From the NCBI RefSeq assembly GCF_031458395.1, contig NZ_JAVDYJ010000001.1, forward strand, positions 124,001 to 188,000: DNA of 64,000 bases, in the 5' to 3' direction. The translations under genes and the position numbers were made by a program. Within the stretch, counting starts at the first letter, position 1, and each line of letters begins with the position of its first letter. The notes beneath the pieces were generated by a model. The model made no database searches. It was not told the origin of the DNA and saw nothing but the letters and a program-made list of their open reading frames with translations. The stretch is from Enteractinococcus fodinae (GTDB taxonomy: Bacteria > Actinomycetota > Actinomycetes > Actinomycetales > Micrococcaceae). Below, piece by piece: positions 1 through 8,753 of the stretch.

Positions 1-660
1 TCCCGTCCGGAATTCGTAGGCTGCCGTGGAGTTGCCGGTCAATCCAAGGGTCTCGTTCATATACCAACCGGAAGGTGCGGAAACTTGTTTGACCCAAAAC
101 TGTTGATCATAATTTTCGCCGGCTTCGTAATCGTCACTGGAGGCGTGCGTTTCTGGCACGGTAAAAGAACATTTCCCGGCACCATCTGAAACGCAGCTGG
201 CCCACGCTTCTGGTATCGCTGCCCCAGACTTATTGGCGTTGCCCGTATGCAACTGCAGTTTCACGCCACTTAAACCACCGGCTATACGGACTGTGATAGT
301 GGCCTCGGTGACGTCCGGGGTGGCTTCTGGGGTTGGTGTAGCTTCAGCGCTTTCAGATGGTGACTCTGAAGGTGCTTCTTCTTCTGTCGGTGAGCTCTCG
401 GGCGAGGTAGAAGCTTTTGGTTCAGCCGAACGGGCCGATTGTGACGGGCTAGGCGTCACCGGTGCGCTGGACTCTTGGCGCGGTTCCTCCACTGTTGCCG
501 ACACGGAAGGCTCCGCAGAGCTATCTTCTGGGGTAGCAACCGAGTGGCTCGCACCGGAAAAGTTTGAGAGGAGCAGTGCCGCACTGAATAGCGCAGCGGT
601 CGCCGTGCGGTAGTGGCGTGTCTTGCCGGCATTACGGATCGTGCCTAAAGAAGTTCGCAC
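1..660 (-). CDS. Secreted surface protein with a prealbumin/SpaA-like domain (N-terminal part)
   Basis: The reading frame is open from a GTG at 660-658 to the window edge (220 codons), so the C-terminus is missing. An AGAGAGG ribosome site lies 10 nt upstream. Residues 1-35 form a signal peptide with a basic start and a hydrophobic core (AALFSAALLLS). Residues 36-110 are a Ser/Thr/Glu/Pro-rich low-complexity linker typical of wall-spanning stalks. Residues 111-220 look like a prealbumin or SpaA-type beta domain (motif FWVKQVSAPSGWY). This part would sit outside the cell. In related actinobacterial proteins such a domain may be followed by further adhesin domains and an anchor, which cannot be seen here. 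The function is unknown; the secreted surface location is well supported. Confidence 0.75.
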   Translation of the reverse strand, partial: MRTSLGTIRNAGKTRHYRTATAALFSAALLLSNFSGASHSVATPEDSSAEPSVSATVEEPRQESSAPVTPSPSQSARSAEPKASTSPESSPTEEEAPSESPSESAEATPTPEATPDVTEATITVRIAGGLSGVKLQLHTGNANKSGAAIPEAWASCVSDGAGKCSFTVPETHASSDDYEAGENYDQQFWVKQVSAPSGWYMNETLGLTGNSTAAYEFRTG

Positions 661-710
661 AGCGTACTGTCCTCTCTAGCCGACGGTGTGGTGATGAGCG
701 GTGGCAAGGT

Positions 711-735
711 GCTACCCAACAAATTTGCGGGTAGC
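711..735. promoter_or_regulatory. Inverted repeat upstream of the surface protein gene
   Basis: GCTACCC at 711-717 and GGGTAGC at 729-735 form a perfect 7-bp inverted repeat with an 11-nt A/T-rich centre. A TTGACG hexamer (minus strand, 740-735) adjoins it and could be the -35 box of the surface protein gene, but I see no good -10 at the right distance. It may be an operator. The rest of 661-957 holds only the terminator of the regulator gene. Confidence 0.25.
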
Positions 736-896
736 GTCAACCGGTATGTCAGCTATCTCACAGAGTAGGGAGGCCCAGTGCGGGGAACACTAGCCTTTCA
801 GATGGTCTTGGCGTTGGGATCGCGTGAGGAACGACCGGTTTTCGGCGAGGTTGTGTGAGGCTTCCGTGGCTTTCCGGCTAGGTTCGCAAACACGAC

Positions 897-935
897 AAAA
901 AAAGGGGCTGGCCTACCGTGTAGTAGGCCAGCCCC
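897..935 (-). terminator. Rho-independent terminator of the LuxR-family gene
   Basis: A perfect 13-bp stem (904-916 with 923-935, loop CGTGTA) is followed on the minus strand by seven T residues (897-903). It lies 23 nt after the stop codon of the regulator gene. This is a textbook intrinsic terminator. Confidence 0.9.
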
Positions 936-957
936 GAGGGTGCGCTGGAGTGCCCGG

Positions 958-3750
958 TTACCGACTCCGGGTGAGGTGTTTGAGCACGCGTGGTACTTCA
1001 GCCCGTGAATTCAATTGAAGCTTGCGCAGTATATTGGACACGTGGAAGCGTGCGGTCGATTCTGAGACCACGAGTTGTTTAGCGATCGTCTTATTCGAAT
1101 GCCCCTCCGCCAAGAGTGCAGCAACTTCGCGCTCGCGTTTTGTCATGGCCGCAAAAGCGTTCGTTTGGGCACTACTGTTGCGATCTATTGCTTTTTTGAG
1201 GTGTTGCTCTGCGGTCCGCAGGTAGGCGGTCGCCCCGATCTTTTCCAGGGTGGACACGGCTTCGCGCAGGATGTTCTCGGCGCCTTCGGCGTCTTCGATG
1301 CTGAACAGGAATTCGCCATAGTCGATCGCGGTGAGCGCCCACGCCAGCGGGAAGAGTCGCTGTTTGAGCGCTGATTCGTACAGCTTGCGCGCCGAAGCGT
1401 GATCGTCCTGCGCCTGTGCCATTCGGGCTTCGAGACCATCGAGCGTGCCCCAGTACTCGAACCAGGTCGTGCCGCGTCGTTCGCGCAGTTCCTGGATCAG
1501 GTTGCGCGCATCGTCCAGCGCTCCCAGGGTGATTAGCGCATGTGCTTTATACGTCAAGAAGCCACGTTGGGTATTGCGGAAGGATGCCGCTCGCGGGACT
1601 GAAGCCGCGGTGACTACTCCCATGGCATCATCTTTGACCCGGGCGATTTCGACTTTGGCCATGACCGACAGATCGCGCCCGTAATGTTCCCAGTCGATGT
1701 CACTGGCGCGGCGTGCATGTGCCAGGTACTGTTCGGGGTCTCGCTGACACCTGATGGCCGCGATGGAGGACCGAAGCGCGGCTCCGGTCAAGCGGGCTTC
1801 TAGATCGAGGGCATCGTGGTTGAATTCGTCCAGGATATCGAGAACTTCTTCGGCTTGCTGGTATTTACCCAGCAGCACCAGCACGTGGGCCAGAATGACG
1901 CGAGGCGTGGCAGCGGTCCACGGTTCGCCATGGACACGCTCCAGGATGTCTACGGCCTGGGCTGCGATATCGTGCGCCAGGATAATATCCCCCGTAGCCA
2001 CGGCAGCACCGGCAAGCGGGACCAGACAATCTACCTTAATGGCGATGTCAGGCAGTTCAGCGGTGCGATCTAAAAGGTCGGGCAGCGCTTGACGTGTGAC
2101 GTCGATATCGCCATCGAGGTGTGACAGCGCCACTGCATAGCAACCCAGCAGCAAGATGTACTCATTGGGCGAGACCATCCACCCCAGCCGTGCATCGGCG
2201 AGTTCCTCGGGATGCATCGGGCTTTCAGCAAACAAGCGCTTTGCCACCGGGATGAGCTCGGAGATCTGACTGCGATCGTTACTGCGCATCAACATCATCA
2301 CCATCATGAACACCATAAACGCTTGAAGCGTCTTTTCATCCGGTGTGGTGTTCTCGGTGTTCAGGACATCCTGGATGCGTCGGTGGGGGAATGGGTCGTT
2401 GACGAGATAGACCCGCAGCATCACGATGAGGAACTCGCGAAGCGTACTGGGCGGGAACGTCTCAATCTCCGGTAATAAGTCTAGACACTTAAAGCCAGTC
2501 TTCGCCCGGATATTGATCAGGACCAGCTCCGTGATGAGTCCTTGACGTTCGTAGGGGTCTTGGGCGAGGTCCAGTGCCATGCGGAGGATGTCATTGGCAT
2601 TGAGGTACTGCGATTGTTGACTGGCCTCACGCGCATACTGTGCTGTTTGTTCCCGCAGCTGGTCGCTCCAGCTTTCTGCACCCTTGAGCATGTGCCGCAC
2701 CGAACGGAACCCTTCGGTCAGGTCGACAAAGAGGCGGTGCACTTTTCGGCCGAACGCTGGTTCGACCGTTTCCCGGACTGCCGCACCGATCAGATGGTGT
2801 TTTGGCACAATGGCCTGACCGAAGTCTGACTCGATTACCACGCCTGCCCGGACCGCTTCGTCGATTGCAGCCGGGATATACAGTTGTCGGCAGACGGTCT
2901 GAAGTGCCTGCGGTGTGATTTCGTGTTCTGCTAAGCACACGATCTGCACGACCTGTTGTGCCTCCGGGCTGAGCTCACGGTAGGCACCCAGCAGCGGATT
3001 GTCGAGGTTGCGGGGTCGGATGGGCAGATCCCAGGTCGTGTGAAGTTGGCGCACCTCTTCTTCGGTGACCTGGTTTAAAATACTGTCGACGCCAAGAAAC
3101 GAGCCCCCGGTGATCTCACTGAGCTGGAACGCATTACGCATTGAGATGCTGACACCAAATCGCTGCATTGCTAGCGCGCGGATGTCGTGTTCGCTGAGCG
3201 GCCGCATTTCCACGTGGTGATGGTGCGGGTTGGTTGCGGCTGCTTCAGCAAGCAGCTCTCCCAGGGAACCAGGCTTATGCGGCGTTCTCGCCCCACAGGC
3301 GATAAAGACATTACGGCGGTTGAAGCGTGGGATCATGTGGCGCAAGACTTGGATTGACTCTGGATCGATCCAATGCGCGTCATCAATGATGATGATGTGT
3401 CCTTCGTCTGGCCCGTGGTTTTGGCGCAACAGTCGACGGACACACTCCCGGGCAACGGCGATCGGTTGAAGCTGCGTGGCAGGTTCAAAGTTCCAATCGG
3501 GGGCTACCCCTGCTGCCAGGAGGCGTTCGATGAAGCTGTAGGGCTCGCCGATCTCGAGTCGGTCGGCGTTGACGAAAGTGACCTGCCAGCGCTCCTGCTG
3601 GTCAGCTTGGATGGCTAAGTTTCGTAGAAAGTGGGTTTTGCCCATACCGGCAAGACCATCGACAAGGACCGTGCCGCCGCCGTAGGTGTACGCGCGGGTA
3701 AGAATCTCCGAGACAGCTTGTAGGCGCTCTGATTCTGGGTTGCGTAAAAT
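958..3750 (-). CDS. LuxR-family regulator of the large ATP-binding (LAL) type, probable ATT start
   Basis: This is a 930-residue regulator if it starts at the ATT at 3750-3748. Residues 1-39 carry the AAA-type ATPase start with the Walker A motif GLAGMGKT (32-39), and Walker B is IIIIDDAHW near 118-126. A long helical, TPR-like middle follows, and a C-terminal LuxR helix-turn-helix (TKREREVAALL to VSNILRKL, about 865-915). The first in-frame ATG (3645) lies inside Walker A, so it cannot be the functional start. Between a TAA stop and that ATG there is no ATG, GTG, TTG or CTG. A strong GGGAGGG site stands 7 nt before the ATT. LAL regulators usually activate transcription in response to a ligand bound by the middle region; the ligand and target are unknown. 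The gene stands alone, with its own terminator. Confidence 0.88.
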   Translation of the reverse strand: MLRNPESERLQAVSEILTRAYTYGGGTVLVDGLAGMGKTHFLRNLAIQADQQERWQVTFVNADRLEIGEPYSFIERLLAAGVAPDWNFEPATQLQPIAVARECVRRLLRQNHGPDEGHIIIIDDAHWIDPESIQVLRHMIPRFNRRNVFIACGARTPHKPGSLGELLAEAAATNPHHHHVEMRPLSEHDIRALAMQRFGVSISMRNAFQLSEITGGSFLGVDSILNQVTEEEVRQLHTTWDLPIRPRNLDNPLLGAYRELSPEAQQVVQIVCLAEHEITPQALQTVCRQLYIPAAIDEAVRAGVVIESDFGQAIVPKHHLIGAAVRETVEPAFGRKVHRLFVDLTEGFRSVRHMLKGAESWSDQLREQTAQYAREASQQSQYLNANDILRMALDLAQDPYERQGLITELVLINIRAKTGFKCLDLLPEIETFPPSTLREFLIVMLRVYLVNDPFPHRRIQDVLNTENTTPDEKTLQAFMVFMMVMMLMRSNDRSQISELIPVAKRLFAESPMHPEELADARLGWMVSPNEYILLLGCYAVALSHLDGDIDVTRQALPDLLDRTAELPDIAIKVDCLVPLAGAAVATGDIILAHDIAAQAVDILERVHGEPWTAATPRVILAHVLVLLGKYQQAEEVLDILDEFNHDALDLEARLTGAALRSSIAAIRCQRDPEQYLAHARRASDIDWEHYGRDLSVMAKVEIARVKDDAMGVVTAASVPRAASFRNTQRGFLTYKAHALITLGALDDARNLIQELRERRGTTWFEYWGTLDGLEARMAQAQDDHASARKLYESALKQRLFPLAWALTAIDYGEFLFSIEDAEGAENILREAVSTLEKIGATAYLRTAEQHLKKAIDRNSSAQTNAFAAMTKREREVAALLAEGHSNKTIAKQLVVSESTARFHVSNILRKLQLNSRAEVPRVLKHLTRSR

Positions 3751-3757
3751 CGTTCTG

Positions 3758-3764
3758 CCCTCCC
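3758..3764 (-). promoter_or_regulatory. Ribosome binding site that sets the ATT start
   Basis: GGGAGGG on the minus strand lies 7 nt upstream of the ATT codon at 3750-3748. It is the only strong Shine-Dalgarno sequence in front of the LAL regulator and fits only this start. An in-frame TAA sits just upstream (3774-3772), so the protein cannot begin earlier in this frame. Confidence 0.6.
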
Positions 3765-4299
3765 AGGTTTAGACCAACTCGTGCCAAGTAGTTGCTCAAA
3801 TATGTGAGTGATGAGCTGACGTTGACGGGCGCAATGCGTCGTTGTTACTAAAGGGTAGCTGGGAACTTTGCCGAGTGGAATAGGCTTAGGTAAACTATTT
3901 ATCTTGAATTTTCACTCAAATAATGACGTTCTGTCATAGAGTGAGACATTGCGAAGTGATCCCACATCGTTTCATGCCGGGCACGCCGGGCGACTAGTGT
4001 GATATCAGCCACAATTCTAGTCAATCCCGGGGCAGGCACAAACCTCTTAGACTCCGCAACATGTCGCGAACACCCTGTTGAACTGCGCTGGTCAGGGCAG
4101 GATTTCCTCGGTTAAGTCAACAATGCCAGACGAATGTTGTGTGCTGCGCAAGTTTGCAAACGCTGGCTCGATCAGTTGCGTCGGCAACTCAAATTGGCGG
4201 GATCCCTCGAGCTGGTACTACCGCCTACACAGATCGCTTTTCTGCGTCCGATCACACAGAACAACGCCATGAAAGTTTCGATGTGGATTTTCAGATTGG
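3765..4299. other. Gene-free stretch upstream of the LuxR-family gene
   Basis: I see no credible gene here on either strand. The short open frames have no ribosome sites, no recognisable domains and overlap in several frames. The A/T-rich part around 3890-3950 probably holds the promoter of the LAL regulator: TTGAGT, 16 nt, TAGTTT can be read on the minus strand, but this is weak. The region could also hold decayed DNA, which I cannot identify. Confidence 0.4.
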
Positions 4300-4356
4300 C
4301 AACACTTCGTCCCGCTGGATCTTCAATATCGCAGCTCCAGCGGGACGAAAGTGTTG
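4300..4356. repeat. Long imperfect inverted repeat behind the ABC permease gene
   Basis: The left arm 4300-4319 and right arm 4336-4356 are complementary over 20 bp with one bulged base, around a 16-nt loop. The hairpin begins 14 nt after the stop of the ABC permease gene on the minus strand. It has no T-tract on either side. It could be a strong factor-assisted terminator or mRNA-stabilising hairpin, or the end of a lost mobile element. I see no second copy in the window. Confidence 0.6.
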
Positions 4357-4369
4357 CATCGCCGAGTCC

Positions 4370-6916
4370 TTAAACCGTGGCAAGTCCTTGCACCGGGGAG
4401 AGTTTCGCCGCCCGGCGTGAGGGGGCCAGCGAAGCGAGCAGCCCGGCGCTCACCGCAATGAGGACCACAACGGCCGTTTCCAGCCATGGCCAGGACATTT
4501 CGACACCGTCGGGCGAGATCTCAGCGAAAATCGCGACGGACCCTGCCCACCCGTACAGCATGCCGAGCGCGCTGCCCAGGATAGCGCCGATTGCACTGAT
4601 GAGGATCGCCTCCCAGATCAGCATGCTACGCAAGCCACCTCTGGTGAGTCCAAGGGCTCGCATCAAGGAGTTTTCTCGGGTGCGTTCCAGTGTGGATAGC
4701 GAGAGCGTATTGGCCACTCCCACAAAAGCGATGACCACCGAGATGCTCAACAACCCGATGACGGTCAACATCACCGCATTAATAGCTTGCTGGTAGACGG
4801 CGCGCTGCATCAACGGAGAGTTCACGTCCTGGGCCGATACGCCGGCTTCGGCAATCATAGTGGTCACCAGTTCTTGCAGCTCGGATTGCGTCATGTCTCT
4901 ACTGTCAACTGCAAGCCAGACCACAGGGGCCCCGGCGGCCTGCAGGTCGTAGGCTTCGGCGGTCTGGGGCGAGACCACGGGCGTGACCGAATCCAGCTCG
5001 GAGCGGATGGCCTCAAGTGTGACCGCTTGCTCGTCTGCAGTCCGGATCGTCACGGTATCTGCTGTGTGGGTAGCGGGGACCAGTACGGTACCCGGTGTCT
5101 GAAGTGCGCGCGCCTCATCATCAGCTATGCCATCTGAAATTGTCGCGAGTTCATTGGGATCACCGGCGAAGATGGTGCCGGATGCTGCCCACGGCTCATC
5201 GATGGAGGCTACCGGGGCGAGGGCTTCAGCACTGGAAATCCCCGAAGTTGCGGCCAGCCGTTCGGTGGTAGCGCTGACGTCCTGCTCGTCGGTGGCTGCG
5301 ACACCGGAGAGCTCAACATAGATGTCGACCGGATAATTCGTGGCCAGGAGCTCATCAGTGTTGTGCTGCACGGTGCGCCCGCCGGTCAGAATCAGGGTGA
5401 CCAAGGTGGTGCCGATAATTAACGCGGCTGCGGTGGCGGCGGTGCGTGACCGGTTGCGCACCGCATTGAGTTGGGCCATCTTGCCGGGAGTCCCGGTGAG
5501 TCGAGGCAGCCAGCCCAGCGCATAGACAGCTCCGGGGACAAATAACACACCCAGTGCCAGCACGCCGAGAAAGGATAGCGCCCCGGCGAAAATCGCGGGA
5601 CCAACCATCCCGCGCAGACTGAAGTGCACCAGCGCCGCTCCGCCGGCCAGGATCAACACTGCACCCAAGACCAGGCGGACTGCGCCGGTGCTGGATTTCG
5701 CGGTGACTTCGGGAACGGGCCGCATCGCGGCTACCGGAGAAACTCGCGTGGCTTGCGCGGCCGGCAGCCAAGACGCCGCCACGGTCATGACCACACCGAT
5801 CACCACCACCCAGACAATCGATGCGTCCATGCCAAAGGTTGCTCCGGGAATCCAGGTTTGTGCCAGACGCAGCAGCGCAACCATCAACCCGATGGCCAGC
5901 GCTATCCCGACCACCGACCCGATCAGCCCGATGAGCACGGCTTCTGTTAAGACGCTTTTTCGGATCTGGCCGCGAGTGGCACCTAACACGCGTTGGAGGG
6001 CGTACTGTCTGGTGCGTTGGGCCACCAAGACCGAAAACGTGTTGTGGATGACCAGCGTCATCACCAGCAGGGCGATCGCGGAGAACCCACCCAGCACCAC
6101 GGTGATCGCGTCGAAGCCCATCATATCCACCAGTTGTTCAGAAATTTGGACATCCGGGGTGTTGACGGTGAGGGGGAGACCAGCGCTGTCTATTGCCTGC
6201 TGGACCTCGGCGAGGACTTGGTCGAGATCACCGTCGACACGCAGCAGCGCCATATCGGCACTCTGGGACCCGTCTGCCAGCTGGGTCAGGGTTTCGGGGG
6301 TGACATAGCCGGTCACCGCTCCCACGACGGTCGGGTTCATCGAATTGTCGAAGATCCCGCTCACCGTGAAGTCGGTTTCGGTGTCGTCGGTCAAAGATCG
6401 GATGGTCAGCGTGTCAGCTACGGACACCTCGTGCCGGTCAGCGGTGGCGGCATCGATGGTTACCTCATCGTGGGCTTCCGGCAGCGCGCCGTCGACGAAA
6501 GGTGCTGAAAGAAGCGAGGCGTCTGCTGGCCGGCTGGTCAAGTGCACAAAATCGGCGTTGGGGCCGAAGGTGCCGCGCTGGGTGGAGTCCTCGGGGAGCA
6601 CCATCGTGGCCGGCGTATTCGTTAGGGGATATACTTCCGTCACCCCGGGAATACGCTCGAGGCTCCCGGGCGCGTCCGCTGTTCCGACCAGGTCGTAGAA
6701 GGCCGAATCCGAGTCAAAATATGCCCCGAGTTCCGCGACGATGAGCAGATCGGCATTGGCATACGTCGCACCCAGCATGTGTTTGGTGGTTTCCTTAGCC
6801 GAGGAGGTCACCAACAGGGCAGCGGCCAGGAAAAGGGTTCCCAGCACAATGGCCACCACGACGGCGACGTAGCGGCGCGGGTGGGTTGTGAGTTGACTGA
6901 TCGCAACTTTCCACAC
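4370..6916 (-). CDS. ABC transporter permease with two FtsX-like domains
   Basis: This 848-residue protein starts with a cytoplasmic end and one membrane helix (residues 14-38), followed by a large extracellular MacB-type domain. It then has a three-helix FtsX domain (about 275-400), further helices, a second extracellular domain, and a second FtsX domain near the C-terminus (about 720-840). This duplicated layout is typical of LolCE/MacB-type permeases in Actinobacteria, which move lipids, peptides or antibiotics out of the membrane rather than transport across it. Its ATPase gene ends 2 nt upstream on the same strand, so the two form a unit. The two-component system upstream probably controls it. 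The substrate is unknown. Confidence 0.9.
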   Translation of the reverse strand: MWKVAISQLTTHPRRYVAVVVAIVLGTLFLAAALLVTSSAKETTKHMLGATYANADLLIVAELGAYFDSDSAFYDLVGTADAPGSLERIPGVTEVYPLTNTPATMVLPEDSTQRGTFGPNADFVHLTSRPADASLLSAPFVDGALPEAHDEVTIDAATADRHEVSVADTLTIRSLTDDTETDFTVSGIFDNSMNPTVVGAVTGYVTPETLTQLADGSQSADMALLRVDGDLDQVLAEVQQAIDSAGLPLTVNTPDVQISEQLVDMMGFDAITVVLGGFSAIALLVMTLVIHNTFSVLVAQRTRQYALQRVLGATRGQIRKSVLTEAVLIGLIGSVVGIALAIGLMVALLRLAQTWIPGATFGMDASIVWVVVIGVVMTVAASWLPAAQATRVSPVAAMRPVPEVTAKSSTGAVRLVLGAVLILAGGAALVHFSLRGMVGPAIFAGALSFLGVLALGVLFVPGAVYALGWLPRLTGTPGKMAQLNAVRNRSRTAATAAALIIGTTLVTLILTGGRTVQHNTDELLATNYPVDIYVELSGVAATDEQDVSATTERLAATSGISSAEALAPVASIDEPWAASGTIFAGDPNELATISDGIADDEARALQTPGTVLVPATHTADTVTIRTADEQAVTLEAIRSELDSVTPVVSPQTAEAYDLQAAGAPVVWLAVDSRDMTQSELQELVTTMIAEAGVSAQDVNSPLMQRAVYQQAINAVMLTVIGLLSISVVIAFVGVANTLSLSTLERTRENSLMRALGLTRGGLRSMLIWEAILISAIGAILGSALGMLYGWAGSVAIFAEISPDGVEMSWPWLETAVVVLIAVSAGLLASLAPSRRAAKLSPVQGLATV

Positions 6917-6918
6917 GG

Positions 6919-7737
6919 CTAGGCCCCCAATCCGGCGAGCGCGCTGAGTACCGTCTGGGCGGTCGGGTTCTGCAGCTGGTCCACGATGGCACCGTCTTTG
7001 AGCACCACTACACGATCGGCATAGGAAGCGGCGTGCGGGTCGTGGGTGACCATGATGATGGTCTGACCCATCTCGCGGGCGCTGCGCGATAACAGCTCCA
7101 GCACCTCGGTGCCCGTGGTCGAATCCAGGGCACCGGTGGGTTCATCGGCGAAGATCACCGCCGGGCGGGTTAACAGGGCCCGGGCGATGGCGACGCGTTG
7201 TTGTTGGCCACCCGAGAGCTCATGCGGTGTATGAGCCAGCCGGTCGGCCAGGCCCAGGGTGTCGATGATATGGGCGAACAAGTCGTCGTCGGCGCTGGTG
7301 CCGGCTAAGTCGAGAGGTAGCAGCATGTTGTCGCGTGCGTTCAGGGTCGGGACGAGGTTGAAGCTTTGAAAAATGAACCCGATGCGACGGCGGCGCAGCA
7401 GGGTCAGGTCACGGTCGCTCATGCCGGTGATGATCGTGGAACCGATGGCTACTCGGCCCGAGTCGACGGTGTCCAGACCCGCCAGGCAGTGCATAAGGGT
7501 GGACTTGCCGGACCCCGAGGGTCCCATGATGGCGGTGAACTCGCCGGGCCGGAATGCGACGGTGACGTTGTCGAGGGCGGTGACCCTGGTGGCGTCGTCG
7601 CTGCCGCCGAAAGTTTTGGTGACCGCTTGTGCTGCCACGGCGGTGGATATGGTCTGGGTTGGTGTACTGGGTGCACGATGTACTGTCATGCTTCCAGCAT
7701 GCTGTGTGGCGCTTTTCAGCACATCACCAGCTGGCAT
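6919..7737 (-). CDS. ABC transporter ATP-binding protein, LolD/MacB type
   Basis: This 272-residue ATPase has Walker A GPSGSGKS (72-79), the Q-loop region [20 protein letters not shown], the signature [15 protein letters not shown], Walker [13 protein letters not shown] and the switch His in VTHD. The Q-loop wording and the EPTGALD motif are typical of the LolD/MacB/BceA class. It energises the permease encoded 2 nt downstream. The first ATG is shown, but an ATG at 7689 would also keep the whole domain, and neither has a well-placed ribosome site. The N-terminal 35-40 residues are therefore uncertain. Confidence 0.9.
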   Translation of the reverse strand: MPAGDVLKSATQHAGSMTVHRAPSTPTQTISTAVAAQAVTKTFGGSDDATRVTALDNVTVAFRPGEFTAIMGPSGSGKSTLMHCLAGLDTVDSGRVAIGSTIITGMSDRDLTLLRRRRIGFIFQSFNLVPTLNARDNMLLPLDLAGTSADDDLFAHIIDTLGLADRLAHTPHELSGGQQQRVAIARALLTRPAVIFADEPTGALDSTTGTEVLELLSRSAREMGQTIIMVTHDPHAASYADRVVVLKDGAIVDQLQNPTAQTVLSALAGLGA

Positions 7738-7808
7738 GATTCTGCCCGGGCCCGTCTCCTTCTCAAGGATGAGTTGGCGACTGCCCGACGGTGCGTTGGT
7801 CCGCTATA

Positions 7809-8051
7809 TCAGTTGCCCGCGGCGTCGTCCTTGAACGCGTTAACTACTAAATAAGCTACTGCAATCCCGATGAGAACAATGCCGATGACAAACGTCAAGA
7901 CCGAGAAGTGGCCGGTGAAAAAGTTCAAGGCCAGGGATGAGCCCATGACCAATGCACCAATAATCAACATGATCGTCATGCCGACGGTGGCGGGCTTGGC
8001 GCGTCGGGGGTTATCTAGGTCTTTGTCGTCGAGTCCTCTGCGTGGTTCCAT
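7809..8051 (-). CDS. Small membrane protein with two helices
   Basis: This 80-residue protein has a charged N-terminus (about 24 residues), two hydrophobic helices (about 25-45 and 50-70) and a short acidic tail. I do not recognise a named family. It sits on the same strand between the response regulator gene and the ABC genes, so it may be part of the sensing or export module, for example as an accessory subunit. That role is inferred from position only. Confidence 0.65.
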   Translation of the reverse strand: MEPRRGLDDKDLDNPRRAKPATVGMTIMLIIGALVMGSSLALNFFTGHFSVLTFVIGIVLIGIAVAYLVVNAFKDDAAGN

Positions 8052-8078
8052 ACCGTCATTATCGCCCGGTATGGAACA

Positions 8079-8753
8079 CTAAACAATTCCGGTCCGGTAC
8101 GCCAGCACGACCGCTTGCACCCGATCGCGGGCGCCGAGTTTGGTCAGCACTTTGCCGACGTGGGTTTTGATCGTCGTTTCGGACACGAAGAAGTGCTGTG
8201 CGATTTCAGCGTTCGACAACCCGGCCGCCATGGCCTCGAGTACTTCGCGCTCGCGGGCCGTCAGCGTCGCGATGGCCGCAAGGTCCGGATCGTGTTCCGC
8301 TGACAGCTTGCCCCGTTTCGGTCGCACGAAGTGTTCGAGCAAGCGTTTGGTCGTCGATGGGGCAATGACCGCATCCCCGTGATAGACCGACTCGATAGCG
8401 CTTAACAGTTGCTCGGGTGGGGCGTCCTTCAGGAGGAATCCGCTGGCCCCGGCGTCAATCGCATCGAGTGCGTACTCGTCCAGATCAAACGTGGTGAGCA
8501 CAATAATCTTCAGCTTGTCGTGGTGTTGTAGTAGCCGACTCGTGGCGGTGATGCCGTCCATGACGGGCATCCGAACGTCCATCAGGACCACGTCGGCGCC
8601 GTGCACATGCGCCGACTGGAGGGCTTGTTGCCCGTTGGATGCCTCGCCGGTGACGTGCAGATTGTTGCGGGAGTTGATCAGCATTGACAGTCCCGAGCGG
8701 ATCAGGTGTTGATCGTCGACGATGGCCACGTTGATCGGTTGCATGTTATCCAT
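8079..8753 (-). CDS. Response regulator, NarL/FixJ type
   Basis: This is a 224-residue receiver plus LuxR helix-turn-helix protein. The acidic pair is D13-D14, the phosphorylation site is D59 in LMDVRMP, and the conserved Lys lies in LLKDAPPEQL. The HTH is TAREREVLEAMAAGLSN and following. A longer frame begins at 8825 but would add 24 residues that lie wholly in the kinase coding region and precede the receiver fold. I chose the ATG at 8753, which overlaps the kinase stop by 8 nt; the ATG at 8744 is equally possible. The partner is the kinase encoded immediately upstream. The probable target is the ABC exporter operon downstream. Confidence 0.88.
   Translation of the reverse strand: MDNMQPINVAIVDDQHLIRSGLSMLINSRNNLHVTGEASNGQQALQSAHVHGADVVLMDVRMPVMDGITATSRLLQHHDKLKIIVLTTFDLDEYALDAIDAGASGFLLKDAPPEQLLSAIESVYHGDAVIAPSTTKRLLEHFVRPKRGKLSAEHDPDLAAIATLTAREREVLEAMAAGLSNAEIAQHFFVSETTIKTHVGKVLTKLGARDRVQAVVLAYRTGIV

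Noticed and set aside
233-613. Open frame on the plus strand inside the left-edge region
   Set aside because: It is the antisense of the low-complexity stalk of the minus-strand surface protein, which has a signal peptide, ribosome site and recognisable domain.
2212-2475. Histidine-rich open frame on the plus strand
   Set aside because: The His run is a shadow of Met/Val codons in the regulator coded on the other strand.
3602-3799. ATG at 3799 as the start of the LAL regulator
   Set aside because: It is in a different frame from the Walker A region and has no ribosome site; using it would need a frameshift.
4078-4420. Short overlapping open frames in the gene-free stretch
   Set aside because: No ribosome sites, no recognisable protein features, several frames open at once; not supported as genes or as a transposase relic.
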